DNA from: DASXAI01 sp963728985
GTDB taxonomy: Bacteria; Actinomycetota; Acidimicrobiia; Acidimicrobiales; Ilumatobacteraceae
Length of the DNA: 64,000 bases
Assembly: GCA_963728985.1 (NCBI GenBank)
Contig: CAVSME010000009.1
Span: forward strand, 310,001-374,000
Direction of reading: 5' to 3'
The position numbers and the translations under genes are program-made. Position 1 is the first letter of the stretch. Each line of letters begins with the position of its first letter. This document shows, one piece after another, positions 43,987 to 54,908 of the stretch. A model generated the notes under the pieces. That model had not been told where the DNA came from, made no database searches, and saw only the letters and a program-made list of their open reading frames with translations.

Positions 43987-45096
43987 ATGGGCAGCTCCGG
44001 AAAGGCGAGACGAAAGCCGGCAGAACCCGAGGAGACGAGCCGGGTGCGCCGGGCGACGCCGCCGGCCAAGAGCCGGCGTCCGACGACGGTGGCGGCAAAG
44101 CGACGGCCGAGCCGGGCGCTCGCCCCTGGTCTCGAGCTGGACCGGGCGGATCGGCGGATCATCGAGCTCCTGAGCATCGACGGCCGGGCGAGCAATCGTG
44201 CCATCGCCGCCGACATCGGCCTGACCGAGGCCACGGTGGCGGCCCGCATCCGGTCGATGGCCGAGCGGCACGTGCTGGGGATCACCGCTGTCCTCGACTG
44301 GCAAGCGGCGGGCTACGAATGGGACGTCTGGGTCGAGGTCGAGGTCGAAGCCGGTGGTCGGAGCCTGGTGGCTGTCCGAGACGACCTCGCGGCGATCGCC
44401 GGCATCCAGTCCGTCACCACCGTCTTGGGCCCGGTCGACCTCGTGATCCACGCCCTCGTTTCCGACCGCGCCGAGGCCCAGGCGCTCATCAACGATCGCA
44501 TCACCACCGTGGAGGGCGTGCGGCGGGTCCAGCCGAACGTCGTGCTGGACACGATCAAGTACAGCGCTCGCTACGCGCAGCTGCCCGGCGGCCCCAGTCG
44601 AGGGTTGCGGCTGCCCGCTCCCACCGTGGACCTCGACGGACTCGATCGGGACATCCTGCTGGCACTGCTCGACGATGGCCGCCGGTCGAACCGCTCGATC
44701 GGCCGGGCCCTGCGGACATCAGAGAGCACGGTCCGGGTGCGCCTGCGGCGCTTGGAGGAGGCCGGCCTCCTTCGCATCGTCGGGCAGAGCGATCCGTATC
44801 AAGCCGGACTGGTGCGGGCGGCCGCCTTCGTGTGGGTCGACGTGGATGCCGGCGGCGTCGACCGGGTGGCCCGGACGCTGGCGGCGATGAGCGAGGTGAC
44901 GCTCGTGGCCGCCATCGCCGGCCGCCACGACCTGCTCATCGGCGCGGTGACCGCCACCCACGACGAACTGGTCGAGCTGGTCACGGAGCACCTCCGGGCG
45001 GTAGCGGGCGTCCGATCGACCGAGACCTGGGAGGTGGCCCACATCCTGAACGTGGGCCGGCCCTGGGTGCGCTTCGAGCACGCGCATCCCCGGTGA
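43987..45096 (+). CDS. Double-length Lrp/AsnC family regulator
   Basis: This 369-residue protein contains two complete Lrp/AsnC units in tandem. An N-terminal Lys/Arg-rich tail (about 1-45) precedes the first helix-turn-helix (LDRADRRIIELLSIDGRASN) and first ligand (RAM) domain to about 185. A second helix-turn-helix (LDGLDRDILLALLDDGRRSN) and a second RAM domain follow. A monomer thus resembles a normal Lrp dimer. It lies 35 bp downstream of livF and ends the transporter operon, so it may sense the imported compound. Target genes are unknown. Confidence 0.87.
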   Translation: MGSSGKARRKPAEPEETSRVRRATPPAKSRRPTTVAAKRRPSRALAPGLELDRADRRIIELLSIDGRASNRAIAADIGLTEATVAARIRSMAERHVLGITAVLDWQAAGYEWDVWVEVEVEAGGRSLVAVRDDLAAIAGIQSVTTVLGPVDLVIHALVSDRAEAQALINDRITTVEGVRRVQPNVVLDTIKYSARYAQLPGGPSRGLRLPAPTVDLDGLDRDILLALLDDGRRSNRSIGRALRTSESTVRVRLRRLEEAGLLRIVGQSDPYQAGLVRAAAFVWVDVDAGGVDRVARTLAAMSEVTLVAAIAGRHDLLIGAVTATHDELVELVTEHLRAVAGVRSTETWEVAHILNVGRPWVRFEHAHPR

Positions 45097-45110
45097 TAGC
45101 CCGGTTCGAG

Positions 45111-45869
45111 TCAGCCCGTGGCGCGCCGCCGGGACGAGGGCCGCGGTGCCGCGGAACCGGCCTTCGTCACCCGCACCGCTCGGACCGAGCGCGGCTGGGC
45201 GCGGTGCAGGCCGCCATGGAGGACGATCTGGGTCATCTCGTCGATGACCTCGTCACGGGTCGGCTGCTTCCCAGTGGGACTCCCGAAGTCATGGAAGAGA
45301 GCCATGGCCAGGATCATGCCGACCACGGCCCGGGTGCCGACGCGGGTGTTCGAGCCGGCCGCCTTGCCGAGCCGGCCGAGGTGCTCGCCCGTGGCATCTG
45401 CGGTCCGGTCGAGCGCATCGAGCAGGGCCGGCGTGTGCTCGAGACCCGTCACCAGCTCGGGTTCGAACACGGTCATCGCCAGGTACGACATGATCAATCC
45501 GCGATTCTTCGCCACGATGCCATAGAGCTGGGCGATGAATTCACGTTGACGCTGTTCCGTGTCCTTGCGATCCCATTTCGACCAGTCCATGGATAGCCAG
45601 GAATCGAAGAACTGGGTTAGGGGCGCGACCACGGCCGCCGAATACAGCTCGGATTTCGTACCGAAGTTCCGGAAGAGGAGCACTTCGGCGACGCCGGCCC
45701 GATCGGCGATCTCCCGGGTGCTCGTCCCGCGAAATCCGTTGGCCGCGAAGAGCTCCTGAGCGGCGGTGAGGATCAAGTCTCGCACCTCCGCCGACGATCG
45801 CCGGGGACGACGGGCGGTGGGTTCCGCGCCCATCGACGGTGGCGACGATTGCTGTTTGGCGCGTGGCAT
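45111..45869 (-). CDS. TetR family transcriptional repressor (paralogue 2)
   Basis: This 252-residue regulator's helix-turn-helix region (TAAQELFAANGFRGTSTREI then 'ADRAGVAEVLLFRNFGTK') is almost the same as that of the TetR at 37790-38455. The ligand domain is also clearly homologous ('NRGLIMSYLAMTVFEPELV', 'EMTQIVLHGGLHRA'). It adds a basic, Ser/Arg-rich C-terminal tail. The gene is divergent from the D-aminoacylase-like gene at 46175, and the space between holds two operator-like sites. Its 3' end converges on the AsnC gene with a 14-bp gap. Confidence 0.88.
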   Translation of the reverse strand: MPRAKQQSSPPSMGAEPTARRPRRSSAEVRDLILTAAQELFAANGFRGTSTREIADRAGVAEVLLFRNFGTKSELYSAAVVAPLTQFFDSWLSMDWSKWDRKDTEQRQREFIAQLYGIVAKNRGLIMSYLAMTVFEPELVTGLEHTPALLDALDRTADATGEHLGRLGKAAGSNTRVGTRAVVGMILAMALFHDFGSPTGKQPTRDEVIDEMTQIVLHGGLHRAQPRSVRAVRVTKAGSAAPRPSSRRRATG

Positions 45870-46174
45870 TGCGCCTCATCCTAGGAGGTGACTGCCGACG
45901 AGGGGCGCCATGGCGGCAAAGACGGGGCAATCCACCGGCGGGACGCCCGGCCCCTTCTACGAGGCCAGGCATCGACCGACGGCGGAGCGGGCACCGGCCA
46001 CACGGGGGAATGCACGGCCGGCCCGGGCTGACGAACCCCTCCGCTCCCGGCCCACTCTAGATAGTGCTCACTCTCTCCACAAGCGACTGGTTGCCCTAGA
46101 GTTAGCACCTACTATATTCTGGGGCGGCGAGGCTGACCCGTGGGGGGCGGCTCGCCGGGGACCGAGGAGCACAG
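45870..46174. promoter_or_regulatory. Divergent intergenic region with two operator-like sites
   Basis: No gene is seen in these 305 bp. AGTTAGCACCTACT (46100-46113), the reverse complement of the shared operator consensus, overlaps a -10-like TACTAT (46110-46115) for the amidohydrolase gene. A weaker site, AGTGCTCACTCTCT, lies at 46063-46076. The ribosome-binding site of the amidohydrolase gene is GAGGAG at about 46162. The rest is GC-rich with no clear structure. Confidence 0.6.
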
Positions 46175-47935
46175 ATGCACGACCTCATCATCAAGGCCGG
46201 CACGGTGGTCGACGGAACGGGAGCCAGCCCGTTCACCGGCGACGTCGCTGTCAGCGCGGGGACGATCGTCGAGATCGGGAAGGTGACGGGCCCGGCCCGC
46301 CAGACCATCGACGCCGACGGCGCGCTGGTCACACCCGGTTGGATCGACGCCCACACCCACTACGACGGGCAGGTCACGTGGGATGACCAGCTCGAAGGGT
46401 CCGCCGCCAACGGCGTCACCACCGTCGTGATGGGCAACTGCGGCGTGGGCTTTGCTCCCGTGCCGGCCGGTGGCGTCGCCGCGCTGATCGACCTGATGGA
46501 GGGGGTCGAGGACATCCCGGGCACCGCTTTGTACGAGGGCATGCCGTGGGGCGAGTGGGAGTCCTTCCCCGAGTACCTGGCGTTCCTCGACCGGCGGGCG
46601 TGGCCTGTCGATGTCGGCGCTCAGCTCGCCCACGGCGCCCTGCGCTTCTACGTGATGGGCGAGCGGGCCATCGACGACTCCGACGCCACGTCGGCGGACC
46701 TGTCTCGGATGGCGGAGCTGACCGAGGCCGCCGTCCGGGCCGGGGCGGTCGGCTTCAGCACCTCGCGCATCCGTGGCCACCGATCGATGTCGGGCTACTG
46801 CGTGCCGGGCACCTTCGCCGCCGAAGACGAGCTGCTCGCCATCGCCCGGGCCATGAAGGCGGGCGGGGGCGCCGTGTTCCAAGCCATTCCATCGAGCGCG
46901 ATCGGCGAGATCGCGAGCTTCGGCGCCGAGCAGGCATCGCTGGCCGACGAGCTGGCGATGTTCGGCCGGATCTCCCGGGAAACCGGACTGCGCTTCGTCT
47001 TCAGCACGTTCCAGACCAACGACAACCCGACGGGGTGGCAGGAGGGGCTGTCCGTCGTCGCCCGGGAGAACCAGCTCGGCGCGTCGCTCTTCCCCATGGT
47101 GGCGCCTCGCGCCGGAACCGTCCTGACGACGCTGAAGGGCTACCACCTCTTCATGCAGCGCCCCACCTTCCTGCGTGTCGCCCACCTCCCGTTCGACAAG
47201 CTGATCACCGAGCTGCGCCGCCCGGAGGTCAAGGCCGCCATCCTGAGCGAGGCGGACGTCCTCGACGACCGCCCGGGATCGATGCAGAACGTGCTGCCTC
47301 CGGTGTTCGCCGAAGCCCTGCCGCTCACCTTCCCGCTGCGCGACCCGGTCGACTACGAGCCGACGCTGGACCAGTCCTTGGCCGCCCGGGCCGCCGCGCA
47401 GGGGCGCGACCAATACGAGTACCTGTACGACTTCCTCCTCGAGGACGACGGCACGGCGGTCGGCGTCTTCCTGGGAGCCAACTACATCGACGGCAACCTC
47501 GACGCCTGCCGGGCGATGCTGCTCGACCCGAACACCGTGTCCGGACTCTCCGACGCCGGCGCTCACGTCAACTTCATCTGCGACATGGCGAATCCCACGT
47601 TCCACTTGACCCACTGGGCTCGTGACCGCTCGCGGGGTGAGAAGCTGCCGGTCGAGCACGTCGTGGCCAAGGCCACCTCGAAGCTGGCGATGGTGTTCGG
47701 CTTGAACGACCGCGGCTCCATCGAGGTCGGCAAGCGGGGCGACATCAACGTCGTCGACCTCGAGAACCTCAGGATCGAGCGGCCGACGCTCTACCGGGAC
47801 CTGCCCGCCGGCGGCACCCGCTTCCTCCAGCCCGCCAAGGGCTACCTGGCCACGCTCAACCACGGGGTCCAGACCCGGGACCACGACACCGACACCGGCG
47901 CCCGGCCGGGCCGCGTCGCTCGCCCCGTGCGCTGA
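46175..47935 (+). CDS. N-acyl-D-amino-acid deacylase-like amidohydrolase (paralogue A)
   Basis: This 586-residue metal-dependent hydrolase of the D-aminoacylase group begins with the small beta-sandwich strand MHDLIIKAGTVVDGTGASPF. The HxH metal ligands are in DAHTHYDGQVTWDD, with a conserved Cys in VMGNCGVGFAP and the late Asp in GLSDAGAHVNFICD. The family hydrolyses N-acyl-D-amino acids and related cyclic or acyl amides. Close paralogues in this window lie at 48014 and 53017, the latter being the nearer match. A shared operator lies upstream. Confidence 0.88.
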   Translation: MHDLIIKAGTVVDGTGASPFTGDVAVSAGTIVEIGKVTGPARQTIDADGALVTPGWIDAHTHYDGQVTWDDQLEGSAANGVTTVVMGNCGVGFAPVPAGGVAALIDLMEGVEDIPGTALYEGMPWGEWESFPEYLAFLDRRAWPVDVGAQLAHGALRFYVMGERAIDDSDATSADLSRMAELTEAAVRAGAVGFSTSRIRGHRSMSGYCVPGTFAAEDELLAIARAMKAGGGAVFQAIPSSAIGEIASFGAEQASLADELAMFGRISRETGLRFVFSTFQTNDNPTGWQEGLSVVARENQLGASLFPMVAPRAGTVLTTLKGYHLFMQRPTFLRVAHLPFDKLITELRRPEVKAAILSEADVLDDRPGSMQNVLPPVFAEALPLTFPLRDPVDYEPTLDQSLAARAAAQGRDQYEYLYDFLLEDDGTAVGVFLGANYIDGNLDACRAMLLDPNTVSGLSDAGAHVNFICDMANPTFHLTHWARDRSRGEKLPVEHVVAKATSKLAMVFGLNDRGSIEVGKRGDINVVDLENLRIERPTLYRDLPAGGTRFLQPAKGYLATLNHGVQTRDHDTDTGARPGRVARPVR

Positions 47936-48013
47936 CCTGAGCGCTCGCCATCCGGCGGCGGTTCGACCTGCCGCGCCACGAGTTCCGCATCACAACCGAG
48001 TTGGGGGTACGAC

Positions 48014-49801
48014 ATGTCCAAGTACGACGTGGTGATCAAGAACGGGACGGTGGTCGACGGCACTCGACTTCCGCGAGTGGTGACCGATGTGGGCATCGTG
48101 GGAGGCCGCATCGCCCGCATCGGTCGCGTCGACGACCTCGACGGTGCTCGCGTGCTCGACGCCACCGGGCTGATCGTGGCGCCTGGCTTCGTCGATCTGC
48201 ACTGCCACTACGACGCCCAGATCCACTGGGACCCCTACTGCACCGTGTCCGGGTGGCACGGTGTGACCTCCCTGGTGCTCGGCAACTGCGGCTTCGGGTT
48301 CGCACCGGTGAAGCCCGAGGACCGCGACCGGGCCCTGCTGATGATGACTCGCACCGAGCAGATCCCGTACGAGTCCATGAAGGAGGGCATGGCCTGGAAC
48401 TGGGTCTCGTTCCCCGAGTGGCTCGACAACCTCGAGCGCATCCCGAAGGGGGTCAACGTCGTCAGCTTCGTTCCGCTCAACGCCCTGATGGTGTACGTGA
48501 TGGGCCTCGAGCGGGCCAAGAGCGGGCTGCCGGCCTCGCCTGAGGAGCAGCGGGAGATGCAGCTCCTCCTGCGCGAGGCGATCCTGGCGGGGGCATCCGG
48601 CTTCTCGATCCAGCGCCTCGGCAAGCGCTCGCTGCAGGCCGACTTCGACGGCACGCCCATGCCGACCGACCTGATGTGCGACGACGACGTCCTGGCGCTG
48701 GCCGACGTCCTGCGTGAGCTCGACCAGGGCTTCATCCAGATCACGCAGGCGACCGTCGGCGGCGGCGACCTGGTCCAGGGCGCCGCCAGCCTCGACGTTA
48801 CCGACAACGCCGACTTCCGGTTCATGGAGGTGCTGGCCGCTCGGGCCCAGCGGCCGGTCCTCTGGAACGCCGTCGCCGCCATCGACGACTTCCCGGCCTT
48901 CCACCGCAAGGTCATGGAATGGCTCGACGAGTGCCAGCGACGCGGGCTGCGCATCGTCGGCCAGGGAGCCAACGTGCGGACCTGGTTCCAATTCACCCTC
49001 GAGTTCTGGAACCTCTATGACTCCAGCCCGGCCTGGAACCGGGCCATGCAGGGCACGCGCGAGGAGCGCCTGAAGCGGCTCGGCGACCCCGAGCTGGTGG
49101 CGCAGATGGTGGCGGAGGACGGCGAGCTGATCACCGCCGGCATCGGCGGTCCCATCGCCAACATCACCGTCGCGTCCCACGGCGGCAACAAGGAGCTCGA
49201 GAAGTACGTCGGCAAGCGTCTCGGTGACATCGCCGAGACCGAAGGACGTCATCATGTCGAGGTGATGATCGACATCGCCGTGCGTTCGGGGCTGAACGCC
49301 GAGTTCCGCACGGCCGATGCCACGTCGACCAATCCCGAGTACGTGGGTGAGCTCATGCAGCACCCCTACGTCATCCCGGGCATCTCCGACGGCGGCGCCC
49401 ACATCAAGTTCTTCACGGGTGGGAGCTACCCCACGGACTTCTTGACGTGGCTCGTGCGCGACGAGCACAAGATCTCCCTCGAGGAAGCGCACTGGCACCT
49501 CTCCTACCTACCGGCGCAGGCGGCCGGCTTCTACGACCGCGGCTTCCTGCGAGAGGGCGCGCCGGCCGACATCGTCGTCTATGACCTCGAGAACCTGAAG
49601 CGCACGCCCGAGTTCGAGTTCGAGATCGCCCACGACTTCCCGGCCGGCGAATGGAGGCGGGTGCAGCGAGCAGAGGGCTACCGCTGGATCCTGGTCAACG
49701 GGGAGGTCACCTTCGCCGACGGCGAGTGCACCGGCGCAACGCCCGGCATGCTGCTCCGCTCCCGCGGGGCAGCCGACATGGTCCTCGTCGCCGGCGCCTG
49801 A
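48014..49801 (+). CDS. N-acyl-D-amino-acid deacylase-like amidohydrolase (paralogue B)
   Basis: This 595-residue member of the same family starts MSKYDVVIKNGTVVDGTRLP, with metal ligands in DLHCHYDAQIHWDP (HxH variant HCH), the conserved Cys in VLGNCGFGFAP, and 'GISDGGAHIKFFTGG' near the C-terminal Asp. It is more divergent than the other two paralogues. It follows paralogue A by 78 bp, with GTTGGGGGTACGAC before the ATG, so it is probably in the same transcript. It converges on a monooxygenase gene across a terminator-like hairpin. Confidence 0.87.
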   Translation: MSKYDVVIKNGTVVDGTRLPRVVTDVGIVGGRIARIGRVDDLDGARVLDATGLIVAPGFVDLHCHYDAQIHWDPYCTVSGWHGVTSLVLGNCGFGFAPVKPEDRDRALLMMTRTEQIPYESMKEGMAWNWVSFPEWLDNLERIPKGVNVVSFVPLNALMVYVMGLERAKSGLPASPEEQREMQLLLREAILAGASGFSIQRLGKRSLQADFDGTPMPTDLMCDDDVLALADVLRELDQGFIQITQATVGGGDLVQGAASLDVTDNADFRFMEVLAARAQRPVLWNAVAAIDDFPAFHRKVMEWLDECQRRGLRIVGQGANVRTWFQFTLEFWNLYDSSPAWNRAMQGTREERLKRLGDPELVAQMVAEDGELITAGIGGPIANITVASHGGNKELEKYVGKRLGDIAETEGRHHVEVMIDIAVRSGLNAEFRTADATSTNPEYVGELMQHPYVIPGISDGGAHIKFFTGGSYPTDFLTWLVRDEHKISLEEAHWHLSYLPAQAAGFYDRGFLREGAPADIVVYDLENLKRTPEFEFEIAHDFPAGEWRRVQRAEGYRWILVNGEVTFADGECTGATPGMLLRSRGAADMVLVAGA

Positions 49802-49821
49802 TCATCCCGGGGTCGGCCGTG

Positions 49822-49863
49822 TACCCCGTGGGCGTCGCCTCGGTGTGGCCATGCCCACGGGTA
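49822..49863. terminator. Stem-loop between convergent genes
   Basis: TACCCCGTGGGC (49822-49833) pairs with GCCCACGGGTA (49853-49863) with one bulged C, around a 19-nt loop. It lies between the stops of the convergent amidohydrolase (49801) and monooxygenase (49902) genes and probably terminates both. There is no T-run. Confidence 0.5.
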
Positions 49864-49901
49864 TCGGGGCCGAGGACCTGCCAAATCCCCGGTCGATGGA
49901 G

Positions 49902-51743
<1,842 letters not shown>

Positions 51744-51780
51744 CGGTGGCTCCAAGGTTGGGACGGTCAGGAAGGCAAGA

Positions 51781-52980
51781 TCAGCGAGCGGCGGGACGAC
51801 CGCTGCCCACGGTGGCCGGTGCCAGGTTGAAGACCTCGGCCGCGTTGGTGCCGAGGACCCGGCGCTGATCGACAGCGTCGAGAGACGCGATCGACCGGCG
51901 GATCATCTCCGGCGCGTGCATCGAGGAATCGACGTGCGGGAAGTCCGAACCCCACATGATGCGGTCATGCCCGACGAGGTCCAGCTGGCTGGCAATCGTG
52001 CGCTCCTCGGGTTCGGCCACGAAGTAGACGTTGCGGCGGATGTAGTCGCTCGGTCGCAACTCGAGCGGTCGGGTCCACGCGAAGTGGTCGTACTTCTCGT
52101 CCATGCGATCCATCAGGTAGGCCGCCCAGCCCGCTCCGGACTCCACGCAGATCACCTTCAGCTCGGGGTGGCGGTCGAAGACGCTGTCGCTCACCATCGA
52201 CGTCACCGCCGGGATGAGCTGCAGCGTTCCTCCCAGGCTGAAGTTGAAGAGCAGTGAGCCGGCGTTCACCTCCGGGGCATCGATGGCGTCCTCGACCCGG
52301 CTGCCGTACCACCGGCCCGCAGGGTTGGCGTCACCGAGGCGCACGACGAGGTGCAGGCAGACCGGGACGCCGGCCTCGGCGCACCGGGCCCAGATCGGGT
52401 CGAAGTCCGGATGGCCGGGCCGGCGCCCACCGTACGGCTCCGGGTAGGCGAAGACACCCCGGAAGCCGAGGGCGAGGCACCGGTCGAGCTCCGTCATGGC
52501 CTCGTCCACGTCGAGGAAGTTGAGCTGCGCGATCGGCGCCGTCCGGCCGGGGATGGCGCTCGAGAAGTCGGCCTGCCAGTTGTTGTAGGCACGGCAGGAC
52601 GCCGACGCCCATCCGACATCGTCGGTCGTCCACAAGATGCCGATCGTCGGGAACAGGACCCCGACATCGACTCCCCAGTCGTCCAGCATGGCCGCCCGCG
52701 CCGCCGGGTCATAGCTCGCCTTCGGGCAAGAATCCACGTAGCGCATCGATCGGTCGAAGAGCCGTGCCCGAGGCTCGGTGTCGACGCCGCCCAGGCCGGC
52801 CAGGATGCCCGGCGGCATCAACAGCTTGTCCCTGTCCATCATGAGGTGCTCCATGCCGTCGATCTCGACGACGCGGATGGCACGGTCCCGGTACTTCGGC
52901 TCGATGTAGTTCTCCCAGAGGTCGAGCGGCTCCATCACGTGGGAGTCGCAGTCGATCACGAGGGCAGGGTCGCTGGTCAC
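51781..52980 (-). CDS. Amidohydrolase family protein (PF04909-like)
   Basis: This 399-residue TIM-barrel metal hydrolase or decarboxylase has 'DCDSHVMEPLDLWENYIEP' (first metal ligands), 'VCLHLVVRLGDAN', 'ICVESGAGWAAYLMDRMDE' and 'MWGSDFPHVDSS' (catalytic Asp). It resembles the protein at 20982-22172. It starts at GTG 52980 with GGAG close upstream. It is placed between the D-aminoacylase-like gene and the monooxygenase in one operon. Confidence 0.87.
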   Translation of the reverse strand: MTSDPALVIDCDSHVMEPLDLWENYIEPKYRDRAIRVVEIDGMEHLMMDRDKLLMPPGILAGLGGVDTEPRARLFDRSMRYVDSCPKASYDPAARAAMLDDWGVDVGVLFPTIGILWTTDDVGWASASCRAYNNWQADFSSAIPGRTAPIAQLNFLDVDEAMTELDRCLALGFRGVFAYPEPYGGRRPGHPDFDPIWARCAEAGVPVCLHLVVRLGDANPAGRWYGSRVEDAIDAPEVNAGSLLFNFSLGGTLQLIPAVTSMVSDSVFDRHPELKVICVESGAGWAAYLMDRMDEKYDHFAWTRPLELRPSDYIRRNVYFVAEPEERTIASQLDLVGHDRIMWGSDFPHVDSSMHAPEMIRRSIASLDAVDQRRVLGTNAAEVFNLAPATVGSGRPAAR

Positions 52981-53016
52981 GATGGTCTCCTGGAGCGCAG
53001 AACGGTCGGCGAGGGA

Positions 53017-54765
53017 TCAGTGGCGGAGCAGGAGCCGGCCGGGGCGGGCGCCGGTGTCCTTGTCGTGGTCGCGCACGACCTCGCCGTGGGCCAGCGTCGC
53101 CAGGTAGCCGGTGGCCTCCTGGAGGAAGCGCATGCCGCCGGCCGGCAGGTCGTGCACGGGATACGGCGGGTGGAGCTCGAGCCCGTCGAAGTCGATGACG
53201 TTGATGTCGGCGCGCAACCCAACCGCCAAGCGGCCGCGATCGTGCAGGCCGAACAGCGCCGCCGTCTCGGCGCACTGCTTGCGGATGACGTGCTCCAGCG
53301 ACAGCCGCGGGCCCTTCCGGTCCCGCACCCAGTGCGTCAGCAACGACGTCGTGTTGGACGCGTCGCAGATCAGGCTGCAGTGGGCGCCGCCGTCGGCCAG
53401 CCCGACCACCGAGTTCTCGTCGGAGAGGATGGCGTAGATGGCGTCACAGTTCCCGCGCGCGTAGTTGAGGCCGGGCAGCATCAGGATGGCGTGGCCGTCG
53501 TCGCCCATCAGCAGGTCGTACATGAGCTCATCTGCGGTCACGCCGGCGCGAGCGGCCTGCGCCGCGACAGACGTCTCCGCGCGCGGCTCGTAGTCGACCG
53601 GATTGCCGAGCGGATAGACGAACTCGAGCCGCTGGGCGATGATCAGGTGCATCGCGTCGTTGATGGAGCTCGAACGCGGCGGCGCGTCGGACTCCGACAC
53701 GATGGCGGCTCGGATCTCGGGCCGGCGCAGCTGTGCCAGGCGCTCCTCGAACGGCAGGCCGGCGAGCGCCATGTAGGTCGGGCGGCGCTGGAACAAGTGG
53801 TTCGACTGCCACGACAGGAGCACGCCCGCGGGGCGTGAGGCCGTCTGGGGGCGAAGCCGGGCGCCGGCCTGGTTGGCCGTGCGGACGTAGTCGAGGACGA
53901 AGGCGTAGGCATCGGGGTCCTCGCCGAACTCGACGGTGAGGAACGTGATGGCCAGACCGGTCTCGATCGACAGCCGGGACATCCAGTCGAGCTCTGACGC
54001 CAGGGCCGCCTCCGTGCCGAGGGCCATGCCGCCCTGGCCGACCGATCCCCCCGGCACCACTTCGAAGACAGCGCCCGTGCCGGCCATGGCTCGACCGATG
54101 GCGAAGACCTCTTCCTCGGCCGCGAACGTGCCGGGAACGGGATCGCCGTGGATCGACTGGTGCCCGAGGATGCGGGACATGGACAGGCCGAGGGCGCCGG
54201 CGGACATGGCCTCCGCCGTGAGCGCCGCCATCTGGGCGATGTCATCGGCCGTGGCGACTTCGTTCCTGATGCCGCGCTCCCCCATCACGTACACCCGCAG
54301 TGGGCCGTGCGCGATCTGGGAGCCGACGTCCATGGACCACCACCGATCCTTCAGGCAATCGAGGTAGTCGGGGAATGACTCCCAGGTCCAGTCGATGCCC
54401 TCGTACAGCGCGGTCCCGGGGATGTCCTCGACCCCCTCCATGAGCTCGATGAGCTCGCGCTGGTGCCCTGGGCGCACGGGGGCGAAACCGACTCCGCAGT
54501 TCCCCGTGATGATCGTGGTGACACCGTGGCTGGCGGAAGGGTCGAGTCGGTCGTCCCACGTGACCTGACCGTCGTAGTGGGTGTGGATGTCCACGAAGCC
54601 GGGCGTCACGATCGCGCCATCCGCGTCGATCGTCCGTCGGCCGGCGCCGGACAGTCGAGGCTCGATCGCCGTGATGCGATCGCCGTCGATCGCGATGTCC
54701 GCCGGGTACGAGGCCCCGCCGCTCCCATCTACGACCTGTCCGTTCTTGATCACGATGTCGTGCAT
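53017..54765 (-). CDS. N-acyl-D-amino-acid deacylase-like amidohydrolase (paralogue C)
   Basis: This 582-residue protein is closely related to paralogue A at 46175: MHDIVIKNGQVVDGSGGASY, HxH in DIHTHYDGQVTWDDRLDP, Cys in ITGNCGVGFAP, Asp region 'GLADGGAHCSLICD', and the same ending pattern 'DHDKDTGARPGR'. It leads a three-gene minus-strand operon (amidohydrolase C, PF04909-like hydrolase, monooxygenase). The promoter region carries the AGTGGGTGCTAGCT operator element beside a TATA-like box. Confidence 0.88.
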   Translation of the reverse strand: MHDIVIKNGQVVDGSGGASYPADIAIDGDRITAIEPRLSGAGRRTIDADGAIVTPGFVDIHTHYDGQVTWDDRLDPSASHGVTTIITGNCGVGFAPVRPGHQRELIELMEGVEDIPGTALYEGIDWTWESFPDYLDCLKDRWWSMDVGSQIAHGPLRVYVMGERGIRNEVATADDIAQMAALTAEAMSAGALGLSMSRILGHQSIHGDPVPGTFAAEEEVFAIGRAMAGTGAVFEVVPGGSVGQGGMALGTEAALASELDWMSRLSIETGLAITFLTVEFGEDPDAYAFVLDYVRTANQAGARLRPQTASRPAGVLLSWQSNHLFQRRPTYMALAGLPFEERLAQLRRPEIRAAIVSESDAPPRSSSINDAMHLIIAQRLEFVYPLGNPVDYEPRAETSVAAQAARAGVTADELMYDLLMGDDGHAILMLPGLNYARGNCDAIYAILSDENSVVGLADGGAHCSLICDASNTTSLLTHWVRDRKGPRLSLEHVIRKQCAETAALFGLHDRGRLAVGLRADINVIDFDGLELHPPYPVHDLPAGGMRFLQEATGYLATLAHGEVVRDHDKDTGARPGRLLLRH

Positions 54766-54908
54766 CGACGCTCCTCCCCTGCCCCGAGAGGGAACTATAG
54801 CAAGTGGGTGCTAGCTTGGCTAGCGGATCGGCGGCGTCGCTTGTGGCGCTGACGAGTGCGCACTAACTTCGGTCTTGGGGCCAGATGCAACTAGGGGAAA
54901 GGGCGACG
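54766..54908. promoter_or_regulatory. Divergent promoter region with two copies of the shared operator
   Basis: AGTGGGTGCTAGCT (54803-54816) faces the amidohydrolase C operon and AGTGCGCACTAACT (54855-54868) faces the cupin/CoA-transferase genes. Both fit AGTRNGYRCTARCT. A TATAGT-like -10 for the minus-strand operon is at about 54794-54800. No TetR gene adjoins this region, so the paralogous TetR proteins encoded 9-17 kb away would have to act on it. Confidence 0.62.

Noticed and set aside
47990..49498. Long minus-strand open frame opposite amidohydrolase B
   Set aside because: Val/Glu/His-rich shadow; the plus strand carries the metal-binding motifs and a ribosome-binding site.
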